From positions 7,816,545-7,880,544 of the forward strand of contig NC_088790.1 of the NCBI RefSeq assembly GCF_949628265.1: a stretch of 64,000 bases of DNA, given 5' to 3'. The DNA is from Cloeon dipterum. Its lineage: Eukaryota; Arthropoda; Insecta; Ephemeroptera; Baetidae. The notes beneath the pieces were generated by a model, which worked only from the letters and a program-made list of their open reading frames with translations, had not been told where the DNA came from and did not search any database. The position numbers and the translations under genes were made by a program. Within the stretch, counting starts at the first letter, position 1, and each line of letters starts with the position of its first letter. This document shows, in pieces, positions 24,301 through 36,100 of the stretch.

Positions 24301-24829
24301 TGTCAGGGCGCCAATTATTTGGTCCAGAGAGTTATGTCGTCGACACACCACGCGGCAAGTTTGTGTGGAAAGCAAGCGGCTGCTCCTGCCAATAAAGTTG
24401 CACCCAGCTTTTCCATCGAGAGGGCTGGGTGATTTATCTCCCCGTCGCCGCGTGTTGTGTGTGTGTGTACGCATAACGTTTAAAACTAAAAAATAAAAAA
24501 CGGGGCGGTGTGCTGCGGCAATGTTTCGCAATGAGACCGATATATTGTAAATCAATGACGTGTTTCGCCTCGAAAATCTGCTAATTCATTCGCCAGAGCG
24601 GTCTTGAAAACACAAAATGCTGGGTTCATTTTCAACAGCGGCGCGCGCGTGGCACTGAATATTTCAAACGGAATCGCTAATGTAAATGTATTCGCCGTCC
24701 GCCCGTGCTGCTATCGCGTCGAGTGATTGATTTCACTTTTCAAAAAATTTCGCCGGTGCAGGCAATTTGCGGATGATATATTCGCGCGCGCTTTGGGCGA
24801 AAGAAACTGACCTGAAAGTAGTGATGCAT
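21342..24829 (-). CDS. Secreted orphan protein with six-codon first exon (231 aa, 3 exons)
   Basis: I do not recognise the family. Exons (minus): 24829-24812, 22758-22418 and 21678-21342; 18+341+337 nt, in phase, stop TAA. Exon 1 encodes only MHHYFQ and ends in a good donor (CAG|GTCAG). Exon 2 continues into the hydrophobic signal core VVAIVVCCTVLVQG. I chose this start because a TATA box and a TCAGT initiator sit at the right distance upstream, and the leader has no other ATG. An in-frame ATG at 22776 just before exon 2 is the alternative but looks like intron sequence. The mature chain has a Val/Arg N-terminus (ASVVRVPRVYNILIKSDG), a long Ser/Glu/Lys-rich acidic middle, then YTIPIIAARHPFPYLHGG and a Gln/Glu-rich end. 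One likely N-glycosylation site is NYTEV. It has no cysteine after the signal. A secreted matrix or cuticle role is inferred. Confidence 0.75.
21679..22417 (-). other. Intron 2 of the secreted orphan gene
   Basis: A 0.74 kb intron between exons 3 and 2. GC-rich in the middle; no nested gene seen. Confidence 0.7.
22759..24811 (-). other. Intron 1 of the secreted orphan gene
   Basis: About 2 kb between the micro-exon and the signal-peptide exon. The stretch 22.8-23.5 kb is strongly AT-rich. The rest has ordinary composition with no recognised coding sequence. Confidence 0.6.
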
Positions 24830-24892
24830 CTTGGCGGCTGGCTGGCAGCGATAGTTTAAGGCCTCGTCGAGCAGCTCGCCGTTTCTCTCTTT

Positions 24893-24930
24893 ACTGACAA
24901 CCTGCTCCTCGGCAAGATCTTATTTATATA
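24893..24930 (-). promoter_or_regulatory. TATA box and TCAGT initiator of the secreted orphan gene
   Basis: TATATAAATA lies at 24930-24921 on the minus strand, and TTGTCAGTAAAG places an arthropod-type initiator (TCAGT) at 24897-24893. The spacing is about 30 bases. The leader to the ATG at 24829 is about 65 bases with no upstream ATG. Confidence 0.7.
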
Positions 24931-26240
24931 TCTTTACTTATCCCCACTGACTAAAAACGGCGCGCCCTTAACCTTTCCCTAACTGCTCCTCGGAGACTTT
25001 TTTCCAAATTGTGACTTACCGTTTGCCGCATCGCGTTATTTATTTTACCAATTACAAATTTATCTGACCGGAAAACAAATCGAGAGCCGCCGCCGCCTCG
25101 TCCTGTATCGAGAATCTCGCAGCCGGAAAAGAGTTTTGCTGCGTGCACTCTCCGATAAAGCGGATAGGGTCGTGCTTTTTTCCAATTCAAATCAACTCAA
25201 TGGCCACAAATCCGATTCTGCCGAGCGCGCCCGCAGCAAGAATGATGAAGGACCCGTACTTAGCCCGCAGGAGCCATCTGGGCTTCATAAAAACGTACAT
25301 TTATCTGGGAAAAAACGCTCGAACACAAGGGTGCAGAAAGGGCTGACAGACTCGGCTGCGCTCGCTGCTCGCAGAACGAACGAGCACCAGAAATCAGCCG
25401 CTTCCTGTGCCTCAGTTGGTTTAGTGTGCGCCAACTTTCTGCTCCAGAGGTCGCGCGCGCGAGCTGCGCTGGACTTGATTTCCCGCTTTTCTTGTGGTGG
25501 AAAAATATAACGGCGCGCGGCCCCCGCTTTTGTGAGGAATGTGAAGTACTTTAAAGGGTGCACTTAAACTAGACGAGCCAACGCCGCAGCCAGCGCAGAA
25601 GAATCCGCCCCAGCAGTCTAAAAGCTATAAGGCGACCATCATCAATTAAAATTGAGACATCGCCCGGCCTTGGATGGAACTGCGTTTTGATTGTTTCAGC
25701 CACGCACGCACACAGACACACACAGCACTGCGCGCAGAGAATAATCGACTTAATTCCAGCATTGTTCCCCATGGTTAAATTTTAGTCGGTCCGGAAGAGC
25801 AAATTTATCATGGTGTCAAAAATAAAATTGATCTTCGCGGTTCTGCGTGGTCGTATCTCTCCGATTTGCTTTCCGCAGTAACAAACTTTCTGCAGTAGGC
25901 AGTTTTCCTCGGCGGATGTTCTCGCTTTTGCACTGCTATTCATTTGGCTGAAAATCCTTCGTTGATTAAATTTGCTCTTTTACTTGAAAAATGATGCCGC
26001 CATAAATATTAAATGTCGTGCTCAAATGATATGTTACACGGAGTTTTCGCACTCTTTGCATATATTTCACTTTCACGTAATAATAAATGTGGAAAATAAA
26101 TTCAGAGCAGTGTGTTACATGGCAATTGTGTGTGCAGATCTGCGCTGAATAATGATAGCGTGCATGACAATTATTGCGCACTCAAATGTTCCCCGTTGTA
26201 AAGTAATATACATTTATTGTTAAAATGTGGAGCGGCGCTT
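24931..26240. other. Shared upstream region of two divergent secreted-protein genes
   Basis: About 1.3 kb between the TATA boxes of the minus-strand gene (24.93 kb) and the plus-strand gene (26.24 kb). No coding sequence seen. It may act as a common regulatory region. Confidence 0.5.
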
Positions 26241-26243
26241 CAT

Positions 26244-26280
26244 TATAAATAATGGACCTGCGATGAATTGATCTGTCATT
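26244..26280 (+). promoter_or_regulatory. TATA box and TCATT initiator of the Ala-rich secreted gene
   Basis: TATAAAT at 26244-26250 and TCATT at 26276-26280, about 32 bases apart. The leader is only about 18 bases before ATG 26296. Confidence 0.7.
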
Positions 26281-26295
26281 CATTTGCTCGCCAAC

Positions 26296-28061
26296 ATGCA
26301 GGTAAGATATGTATTACTGAAAGCACGCTTCGTGTAGTCTTTATAGCAATCGCAATTTGTCGCGCGGGTTCAGCGGTGCAAATTCAGAGCAGCAAGAAAC
26401 TTCGCGCAGAAATATATGCGTACTCGGTTCGTCGCTTTTGACGCCTACGTGTTGCTCGCTCATCGACATTGATTTTCCCTGAAATACGCGCGCGGACACG
26501 GTCGGACGCATGTAAAGGCTGTCCTGGACGACTAACACGTCGCCTTTTCCTGCATTGCAACGGCGCAGAATGAAGACCGATGATGTCCTCGACCTAAAAC
26601 TCCAGCAGATGCCGTCGAAAAGAAAAATCGTGTTTACGGTGACTTGACGTTCTTCTCTAAAGTGTTTTCTTGGGGGAAGTCGCGAAACAGCCACCACCAG
26701 GCCGCGTGGCACGCGCTGTGTTATCATCGAAAGCACCAGAAGTGCAGCTCTTATTGAAATTTCCTTCTATGGCGTCAAAATATGTTATTGATTTTAGCGA
26801 AAATATTGCAGCATTGATATTATTTGTGCGTATACAATCCTCCACATGACAGTTTTACAACACACCAATCTGGGGAACCGTAAAAATGGAAACGAATATT
26901 CAACCATAAAACAGAATTGTTTTTGCTGATTTTTTTCCTTCCAAATTTTACCTCATTCAGGCTGAGGTTTGTTTGCTTTGACGATACTTTCCTCGAACGG
27001 AATAATGATCTAATTTTAATCTAACTATTTTTGCGTCCATGTGAACACCTCATACTTTTTCCTAAAATCGCGGTTTCCCAGTTATTTCCACTTTTTGCTG
27101 CAGTGTTTTTTTTCTTATACTGGGAAAATGCATTCCACATGTTAGTTGCACACATGAAGGAGAATGACGCACATTTTTATTTATTTCATTTTGACGTTTT
27201 CTCCTACACAGTGTGTTGCCAAAAAGAGCCTGCTTGTTTTATATTGTTTGTTCCTTTCTGTGAAAATTGCAGTTCGCCGTCGCCACTACTTTGTGCGTTA
27301 TCTCTTGCTTGCACTTGAGCTACGGCCAGAGGGTGTATCTGTGGCAGCCCCGGAACACCCACAACTGGGACGCCAGCCCGCCCAGCAAGTGGCCACCCTT
27401 CATTTGGCACCACGGCCACCCCAGCAGCCGTTCGTTCGCACCCCACCCGCCCGGCAGCTCCAAAATGCACCCTGCGAAGTCAGCGAGCCGGAAAGAATTG
27501 TCGAGGCACGCTGAGTGGGACCCGCCGGCCGTGTTCGTGGCGATTCCGATTCCCGTTCCAGTGTCGGTCCCCACGGCGGCCGCGGCCCCGACCCCCCTGC
27601 CGAGCTCGGTCGCCGCCGCCGCCCCGGCCCGTGGTGGCGCCCTGGGGCTGACCGCCGCCGCCGGCCTGCAGATGCAAACCACGTCGACCAGCAGCAGCGG
27701 CGGCGGCGCCAGGGGACCGATTTCGGCGACGGTGACTCTAACAGGGGCCGGCGGCGTGCCCGTCGGCGCCACCACAACCAGCACCAGCACGGCCAGCGGC
27801 CTCTTCCCCGCGCTGGCCGCCTTCCAGACGCAAGGCGTGGCCAACACGCCGGCTGCCCAGGCCGCCGCGCAGGTCGTGGCCGCCGCACAAGCTGCCTATA
27901 ACGCGCAGGCAGCTTTCCAGGCCCAGGCGGCCGAGGCGACCAGGGCGGCCACGCAAGCCGCCTACGCTCAGCAAGCGGCTGAACTCGCCAGGAACGCGGC
28001 CAACACGGTTACCACAGGCATCGGGGCGCAGCTGCCCGCTTTGCAGCCCTTCGGATTGTAA
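26296..28061 (+). CDS. Secreted protein with Trp/Pro N-terminus and alanine-rich heptad-like tail (264 aa, 2 exons)
   Basis: No named family is recognised; a structural extracellular or cuticular protein is likely. Exon 1 coding is ATGCAG (26296-26301); exon 2 is 27273-28061, stop TAA, and a 971-base intron lies between them. The signal peptide is MQFAVATTLCVISCLHLSYG, cut before QRVYLWQP. The chain then runs in blocks. First is an aromatic, His/Pro-rich part (RNTHNWDASPPSKWPPFIWH). Next is a Pro/Val/Ala stretch (VAIPIPVPVSVPTAAAAPTP). Then come Gly/Ser/Thr-rich segments (TSSSGGGARGP, TTTSTSTASG). From about residue 195 there is a nearly pure Ala/Gln region with seven-residue periodicity (AAAQAAY, NAQAAFQ, AQAAEAT, YAQQAAE), predicted to be helical. 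AATAAA lies at 28106-28111. The micro-exon, TATA box and short leader match cuticle-type genes. Confidence 0.8.
26302..27272 (+). other. Intron of the Ala-rich secreted gene
   Basis: Starts with GTAAGATA after the two-codon exon and ends TTGCAG before the signal-peptide exon. No nested gene is recognised; open frames on either strand have no known motif. Confidence 0.75.
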
Positions 28062-29254
28062 ATTGATGCGAACGACACACCCAAACATTTTTTGCACTAT
28101 AACTAAATAAAACGTTTTATGAATTATAAGAAATGCACAATAGAAAATAAAATAAATGTCTTATAGAAACGATCTTTGATTTTCATGTGGAGATTAATAA
28201 TTAGTTTTTAAATGTTATTTAAGTTAATAGAATCATAAAAGCAAAAACGGGGACTGAAAAATTTCCCGAATGGCGGCTGTTTTTAATGGAAGTTTAAATA
28301 AAGAACAAAAATTGCCTCTTACACTTCGCTTCCAAAAAATATGCCACTTATGCAGGCCAAAAAACTTGCGAGTGGGTGTTTTTCAGTGCTTCACCGTAAA
28401 CGTGGGTGACGAGTTTCATTAAAAATTTCCACGCGAAGAAACACAAAATAACTCCCACCATGAAGGAAGACGAGCTTCAACAAAACGTTTGCGTGATTTC
28501 TATTCTTTTTGCTTTTCATCATAAAGTCGGAGGGAAAAAGCTTTTAAATATTTAAGCTGCGCGCGCGTTTTCTTTTTTCGTGTTCCTTACCTAATAATAA
28601 TATCGCTTATTCTGTAACAATATTGTTTCCAACTTCTCTGAACAAGCTGCTGTTTTTCATAAATAAATTAATAGAGGTCCATCTTCGCTGCGCCGGCACC
28701 AGAAGGCACATTTTGCGTCGCCGCAACGAATTCCACTTTGCCGTGGCTAGCCGCTGACCGCTCAGAAAATAAAAAGGCTACAAGGCAGATGAAGCTAGAG
28801 TAGGTCTGTTTTTAGAACGAAATTTTGAGAGCGAGTGCATGTCGCAGTCACTTTATTCTTGTGAAATTTTGTATATGGTATTTATGTGTTAACATTAATT
28901 ATAATTTAAAAGATGAAAACACGCCAGGACAATTTTTTCATTAATGCATGCCATTGAAAAACCCGTACTCAATTTACAAGTTAAAAGCAAGAGCAATTTA
29001 ACTGTTAATCATTTTCCGATTGGATTTACACTTTATTAATTAATTATTCTTGTTCAAATTCTGTGGTCTGATTAGTCGGACTGTGAGTTGATAGGCAATC
29101 ATAAATAAAAACAATGCTGAAAAAGTATAAAAAGTGTGATGAATACATATTATACATATTAGGATCGAAATTTCAATTTATTACTGTTGGCCGAATTTCA
29201 AAGGCTGACTGTTTGGGGAAGATTAAAAGCGCTGGCAGTCTCCCATTGCACAGC

Positions 29255-29284
29255 TATAAAAGAGGGATAAACCCACTGTCATCG
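29255..29284 (+). promoter_or_regulatory. Orphan TATA-type promoter
   Basis: TATAAAAGAGGG starting at 29255, with TGTCATCG about 26 bases on. The downstream sequence has a 72-codon frame opening at 29298 without recognisable content. It could start a non-coding RNA or a distal 5' exon of the scribbler gene, or it could be chance. Confidence 0.35.
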
Positions 29285-30660
29285 AAGTGCGAAACAAATG
29301 AGCAAATTGCATGGTGTTCACTGGCAGGCTCACACAATCAGGCTCGAGAGCCTTGTACGTGCGCACGTAGAGAGCCAACATTTAGTACGGAGGTCGTCCG
29401 CCAGTTTAACGACCCGCGGCGCGAGTCCAACACCCGTCCAGAGGTGGCAGCACCGCGAGTGCCCGGCAGTTCAGCACCCTTCGCTTCGGCAGCCATCAGC
29501 ACGGCGAGATCTGTGAGACTGCGAAGTCCTGCCTGCGCTGCACACGGTGGATCTTATCGCTTGCAGCACGGCTCGTTTGGCACGGCTCCGCACTTTATTT
29601 TCCCCCTTGCGCCGTTGATGCGCGTCGCCGCTAAAATATTATGAAAAACACGGGCACCGCACCTGCACCGGGAAATAAATAGAACTCGTTTCGGAGCAGA
29701 AAAAATCTGCCAAAATTGTGAACACAGGCTCTTTTCGGGGAGGAAAGTTTGGTATAATTACTCGCATCTAGGCGGTCCTAGTCGACGGGCATGGTGGTCG
29801 CGCACTAATCTGGCTTTACAGCCTGAATGAAGAAAGTTGTTTTTTATGAAAGCGGTTTATGTCTGGAGGAGCGCACGTAGTGTATGTTGGGTACCCACAA
29901 GTATGTGCAGAAAAGGGAGGGAGAACTGCGCGGGGTAGTAGGGAAGAGGATCAAACTAAACATCGTTCGCCTCTGTATGACAAAGTCAGGCCCTTTTCCA
30001 GTCGGCACACGGGCCACCACAAGCAGCCGCCGTTCGAGGTGGATGGGCGCGGCCCACCGCAAGCACCCGCCGCCGGGTGCTTTTATCAACATGCTCACTC
30101 TTCATTTAGTTCACAAGCCGTCTCACATCTTTTAGTGCTGCATAGCACGGCTCTGAACCCTTTGGTTTCAAACGCAAACCCAACATGTTATCCTCGCTCT
30201 CGCTGCCGCCTCCTTCCCATTGTAATTATTATCCGCAAGCCGCCGTCGCACTCGCTGCAAATATGCTGTCTCTTGCCCTTTTGTGTTGACTGACTGCACT
30301 GCACATTTATTAATTTGTCAATTTAATCGTGAGGAAAAATCGGTCTCGCGCGTTGCACACACGGAGGATCATTTTATCCGTGTCCTGCCAATTACGCGGC
30401 GGAAAGGGGCAGCGTTTTTATTCCCTCTCGGGCAATCGATAAAACAAACTGAAAAATGCGGAATTCCGCGGTTCGGCACGCAGCAGCGCGCTCCACGGAT
30501 GCGCAGAGTGTACACGGACGGGCAAAGCAAAGCAAAGCATTGCACACGTGTTTGCATTTACTCTTAAAAGAGCTCCCCGACGCTTTCTTGCATATTATAT
30601 ATACGCGTTGCTATTATATTATGAACTGAAGGAGCGCGGCGAGAGCTGGCAGGCGAGCGG

Positions 30661-30680
30661 GCGAGCGAGCGAGCGAGCGA
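30661..30680. repeat. (GCGA)5 tetranucleotide repeat
   Basis: Tandem GCGA units in a CG-rich intergenic segment. Confidence 0.85.
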
Positions 30681-31047
30681 CTCAACACTTCATGACTACC
30701 ACGCTTGTTGTATTATACAATCCATTTAGTATACTTCCATGTTGGCTACCTCCGCGCGCCGCGCCTTGCACCTTTATTGTCCTCGTCGTTCCTCGTCGTG
30801 CTCATTGTGAGCGCGCTCTCTTGTCTTGTGCACTCTGCGAGTTTGTTGTTTCGCAGCAGCCCACCTTCCAATTGTAAAATAATTGGATTGATTGTACATA
30901 ATTAATCGCCGAAATTGGCAGCGAGCCAAAATGTAATTGTGACTGATTTATGGAATTCTCGGCGGCTGCACAAAACGCAGAGAGAAAGCGCCGACGATGG
31001 AATAATAAATAAAGGCGAGCACTGCTCTCTTCAAATATAGATATCCC

Positions 31048-31070
31048 GCTGCTGCTGCTGCTGCTGCTGC
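31048..31070. repeat. (GCT)n trinucleotide repeat
   Basis: About seven and a half GCT units in tandem; not within a recognised gene. Confidence 0.9.
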
Positions 31071-32879
31071 GGGCGTCTTTTGACTCGGGACTCGGCTGTT
31101 GGGCTCTTTATTGCTTCCAAATAATGTGCAGCCAAGCGGAAAAACACCGCCGCCTTGTGACGTGCGGAGCAATATTCAAAATCAATCGCTTTTAAATGTA
31201 CGGTGCCAGCTTCGCAATAGCGTTATAAAGATGAGTGATACAGCGAATCCTAGGAAATCCTTGTTGCCATGAGTTACCTATAAACTGGTATTTTTTGTGG
31301 ATTGAGATAAAGCTAAATTTCTCATAGCAAGTTTTTTTAGAAGAGTGCGTTTTAAATGGTGAGCACTGTCTCCCCATTGGAATTCATATTTTGTAACCAG
31401 GAATTTCCCCGTCACAAGGCAAACACCGCGTCGAGACGAATCAAAATCTTCCAAGTCAAGAAATCGAAAAAGAGACCACACGTGAATTTTCCTCTTTGAC
31501 TTTTAAAGAAAATACAAAAACACGTCCATACCTGGAGCCATTGAAAAAAAGATTTTCAAATTTTGCTCAGCATGGATCCATTTAGAGGAAGTGTTTAATT
31601 CCGTCTATTAGCGCGTGATTCAGCTTAATAAAATTTCAGTAAATTAATAAACTCGTTTCCCCCGGGCGGCGACTTTTCACAGAACGGCTAATACATTCAG
31701 ACGTAAATTACGAAAAAATAAGGATCTAATTGAGGAGGAAAAAAAGGCTTCTCCTCGGGCGCGATAAAAAAGGCAAGGTCAGCCCTCTTCTCGTTTTTAC
31801 AATTTGTGCCTGGAGCGCGCGGTTGGCCGTGTCGACGAGAGCGACGGCGGAAAGACGCGCGGCGCAAAAAAATCCGATATTATTTAAAAGAGATCAAATA
31901 CGCTTTGAGTGCGCGTTAATTAGAGAGCACTCAACCTATCATTATTTGCGCTGCGCGGCCGAGTGTGTTGTTCAATTAAATAATCGCTTTCGAATAACAC
32001 AAACACACAGCGCGCAGATAAGAGCGGAGCGGAGAGGAGGCGGAGAGTGCGAGTTAAACGAATAAATTTCACACATCATTAGGATTTTCGTCGCCTCGCG
32101 CGCGCGGTCAATAATACGACGTGGTGTACATGGGCCGGCCGCAGCCGTCGAGAGACGGAAAATGCAGTAATAAGAGGACGGCTGAGCCGCACAGGGGCAG
32201 GCAGAAGCAGCCGCAGCTGAAAATAACACGCCGCGCGCAGACGTCTTCTACCGCATGCGGGAGGCGCTCTCTCTGCTCGGCCGCGTCGCCCGTGCGCTGC
32301 ATATGTATAATATATGTGTGTATACGAGCAGATAATAATATTCCGCGCTGCTCGTCGTCGTCGATGACTACTTTGCTTGCTTCACACACCGACCGACCGA
32401 CACATGGCAATCTTGATGAGAAGTACTAGAGAATTTATCACCCTCTGCCAGCCATGAAAAATCAGCCTCCAGTTAGCCCAACTTTGGCCGGGCCCACCGC
32501 AAGACCCCGCCGTGATCGATCACGCCGGGCTCGGCGGTTTGCTCCCGAAGAACGCCACCGACCGCCGGGATAAAATCGCATTCCGATCGGGGTGTGCGAA
32601 TGCGAGCCGAGGCGGGCGCAAAAATTTTTCCGACGCCGGCTGGAAAATTAAAAGCGTGTCTGCGCTCCGCAGCACGCGGTCGGCTGCCATTCGCAACGGC
32701 AGATACTTGTGGTGGGCCGCGCCAGAGTGGCTGCGCTTCTCGTTGGCGGCGCGAACGAGAGATTTCAGGGCGTCTCTCCTCTCGTTTGTCGCGGCTTGCT
32801 TCTCGGCCGGCAGCTCGGCGAGGTTGGTACCGTGTCGTGACGTTGGCTGCGCTTACACATTGTTAGGTTGCCGCTCGTG

Positions 32880-33161
32880 TTTCAATTGTCGAATGTTGGG
32901 GGCTGCCGACGCGCTCTCGTGTATTGACGGCGGCTCTCTCGCACCGTTTTTACGCAATTCAAGACCGATTCTGCAGTGTTTCGCCGATTGGATACGACCC
33001 ATTCGGCTGCCGAAAGTGTGCTCCGACGTGTTGGGAACAAATAAGTAGTGTTGGTGGTGTTCACGGCCGAGAAACTGATACCCACGAGGAGGTGCGTTTT
33101 CTCGGATACTGGTCTATGCGATGCTGAAAGCCGTTGCTAACAAATTCAGGATTAGTCGTAG
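32880..33161 (+). other. sbb: Probable 5' UTR exon of the scribbler/ZNF609 gene
   Basis: A CG-rich block ends in a strong donor, GTCGTAG|GTGAGTGCC, with the exon end at 33161. The next plus-strand acceptor of good quality is at 37401-37402, directly before the first scribbler coding exon. The left boundary is arbitrary; transcription could begin anywhere between about 32.7 and 32.95 kb. The exon contains a short upstream reading frame starting at 33121 (MLKAVANKFRISRRT), which crosses the proposed splice junction and stops soon after. The link to scribbler is inferred from position and splice sites only. Confidence 0.5.
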
Positions 33162-36100
33162 GTGAGTGCCACCATTCGACCGGGACGCGCCGAACGGGCC
33201 GAAAGTTGGCGGGACGCGTCCGGGCGGCCGAACTGCTCGTCGCCCGCCCGCCGACCGCATACTAATTAGGCCAGGCGGCATTTAAATTAGCATGACAATG
33301 CGGCTTATCGATATGCAACCGAGCCTCTCGCGCGCGGCGAATCTGCCGTGCGCAATTTGCATTTTCGGCCGAATTTATACATTCACGGTGTCTACGTGTT
33401 TTGCGTTGACGCATCGGCTATGCGCACTCAGTGAGTGAGAACCAGTTTCTTCCGTCTGCTCTGCTCGCTTGTCATGGGCCGTGCCGCAGACTGGTGAATT
33501 TTAAGCAGCCAAGACTTTTTTGCTCTGAGCAATCCGACCAGCGTTTATATACATTGCGATTGTCGAGGAGCCCGATCAAAAAACTAGCTCCGAAGAGTTA
33601 GTTCTCGCGCTTAGAGGGAGGTACAAGGTCTTCCACAGGCTCGTCACACACACACAATGCCCTCGGTGCCATTTTCAGCAGCTTCCTCGAGCTTCGGGCT
33701 CGTAGGTTGCGACAGCAAAAGCTATGCCAATTGGATAAAGAGGAAGTGGTTATTATTGTCCCGTTAGTTTACCCACCCACCCCTAGAAGTTTATCGGTGC
33801 ATGGAGGAGAGAAGAGAAAAAGAGATCACGCACCCTGCCTCCCCCACCCACTAAAATGGAAAAAGTGTGTACATTGATTGTGTTGTCGCTCACTCCACTC
33901 GCTAGCTCGCCTCCATGTTTACGGCAAGTCATCTCTTAGGTAACAACTGGTCCGGCCTCAATTTCAACCCTCCAAGCGCATTAATCCGCTGGTTACAAAA
34001 ACCCGTTGTTCTCATCGCAGCTTGTGAATGATGTGTGTGTGGGGGCGGTTTAAGGGGGGTTGTTTTCGAGTTGGAAATGGGACTCGATGCCTGTCATTGA
34101 GAGGATGATAATATCCGGCGGTTGCTTTTATTTAAATTGCACACACGGCCCAGCGAACGAGCGTATCACGAACGATTCGAGGGGTTGAGCAAGAGCAGGC
34201 TGTAAATAATGCAAATCATGCGTTGGTTGGAAAGGTGCAAATTTCCACGTCAAATCGTTGGTTTCCTCCGCGAGAACTAAACGAACTAACCGCCTCAGGC
34301 CGCCACTCAAGTTTAGGAATGCTTGTGTAATTCCACGGTGCTATTATCGTAAATCATCTGGTGCAGCAGCGATAACATCGAAATTAGTTATAGTTCCGAA
34401 TTGAAAATTATGAGCGCACGAAGGCTGAATCGGACATAAATATATTTGGCACCGCAATAATTTATTCAAAGCACGGAAATGACAGAGATGGTTGCACCGG
34501 AAAGTTTATAATTTACAAACAAAGGTTTCAGCTCAGCTTTTTAAAAAGTTTGGTAGCGAAACTGACAGAAATTAATGACAACTGATTTTAATATTAAAAG
34601 AATCCTTACAGCTTTTATCACACACTATATATATGTCTTTTATTGTCTGCGACAGTTTATCATTCTTAGTATCACACTGATTGTAATTATCTAGTCACGC
34701 ACAAGGTTGAAATACGAAACCGAAAATAGACCAAGTAACTGGTTTTCAACTCGTTGGCCAACGTAAAAAAACTAGTTTTTCTGTAAACCATTATTTGCTT
34801 GAAGCTTAAATATTCATTTAAGAGTTGCTTAAAATCTTAAAATTAACTGCACACTATTTTAGTTTTAACCTAATCGAAGGAATTTTTTCAATCTGGAATC
34901 AGGACTAAACTTTAATAAGGGGAGTGATTTTATGTTACAACTAGACAGCAGAAATTTGTTCACTAACTATTTTGAAGAATAAAAAAAAAAAAAAACAATT
35001 TCTCATGCGACGAATTGCTTTTTTAATCACCCGTTCTATTAAGAACCGGGTAAGAAGAAAATGGCTCCCTGATCCTGGCCTCTTTGGTTTCTCTAATGAT
35101 CACTAAGTTAATTTATTAACTCTGTTTGAGTGCCACATTTAATAAAATGAATTTGATAAGCATTAAAATAATAACGCACACAACAGAAACTTCTAAACCG
35201 CCACGTTGATATTACAAGGAAATTGCCTTTTTCCTACCGAGGCTAGCTGAAATTTCGTGTTCATCTAGTTGATTTACTCTACTTCCGGCCCTCGGCCGTA
35301 GAACAGAGGAAAAGTCATTAAAATAATATCGATCATGCAGCCCCACGGGTGGTCATGCACCTAATTGAGTTTCCCTTGGCCAAAGTGCTAGGCCACTGGT
35401 CATTTGTGGCTCGGGCGGCTCTTGTGCACGGCGCCGAGCGCGATAAATGTGCACGAGGCGGTTTCACACGTAGCACACATTATGACAAACTCGTTCACAC
35501 GGCCAAGTGTATCTTGTTTGGAAATACATTCCGCCTTTAATTCCGCCGGAAACTCGTCACTGTCCGTCTGGCGGTGGTGAATCGCTCGCGCCGGAAACAA
35601 ATATTCAGCGGCGCCTGTGATCGGATTACTGATTGCGTTCGGGGACACTTGGCAAGCCGAGGTGGTATTGATTGAGCCCAAGTTTACACAACTTACACTT
35701 ACAACAGTCGTCGGCGCGCGCTTTGTAAACAAGCTAGAGCAGCTAGACGCGCGCTCATTACAAATTACAAGGCTTGCAGACCGACAAAAAAGTGGACGAG
35801 GGTGCGTCAGACGCAAGCGAGCTCGCTCGCACGCTCGCGCGGGTGCTTTTAAAGCGAGCAATCCCCGAGAGGCGTACGAGCCGAGTTCTGCTAATTCGCG
35901 CACTTAGCGTTTGTTTCCCGATCTCGTGAGACTGCTGCTGCCGCCGCCTGATTAGATAGTGGAAAAAACACGAGCCCCGGCGCTGCCGATAACATCGCCG
36001 GAAAAGGCCTCCTGCCAAACGCCCTGTCGATTTTTGAAGCTCGCCGTGGCGGCCGGGGTAACTGTGTTGTCACCCGGGGTCAATATTCGAGCTCTCGACA

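Larger units (their letters stand above)
28062..32700. other. Intergenic stretch with an orphan promoter, no coding gene seen
   Basis: About 4.6 kb. The first part holds AATAAA signals (28106, 28147) for the preceding gene. A good TATA box lies at 29255, followed by a plausible start site but no recognisable coding exon. Short repeats occur at 30661-30680 and 31048-31070. From about 32.1 kb the DNA becomes CG-rich towards the scribbler 5' exon. Confidence 0.5.

Noticed and set aside
27320-27888. Two long minus-strand frames over the Ala-rich secreted gene
   Set aside because: Shadows of a GC-rich coding exon; the plus strand has signal peptide, splice sites, promoter and poly(A) signal.
29114-29644. 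Plus-strand 176-codon frame over the orphan promoter
   Set aside because: It starts upstream of the TATA box, so cannot be read in full from that promoter; no recognisable content.
31278-31481. Minus-strand frame with KYEFQWGDSAHH, faintly like the carbonic anhydrase FHWG motif
   Set aside because: The surrounding residues do not match the carbonic anhydrase pattern, no acceptor or donor frames it, and no other exon of such a gene is nearby.
32512-33048. Plus-strand 178-codon frame
   Set aside because: Composition is typical of translated CG-rich DNA; it overlaps the proposed scribbler leader and shows no known motif.
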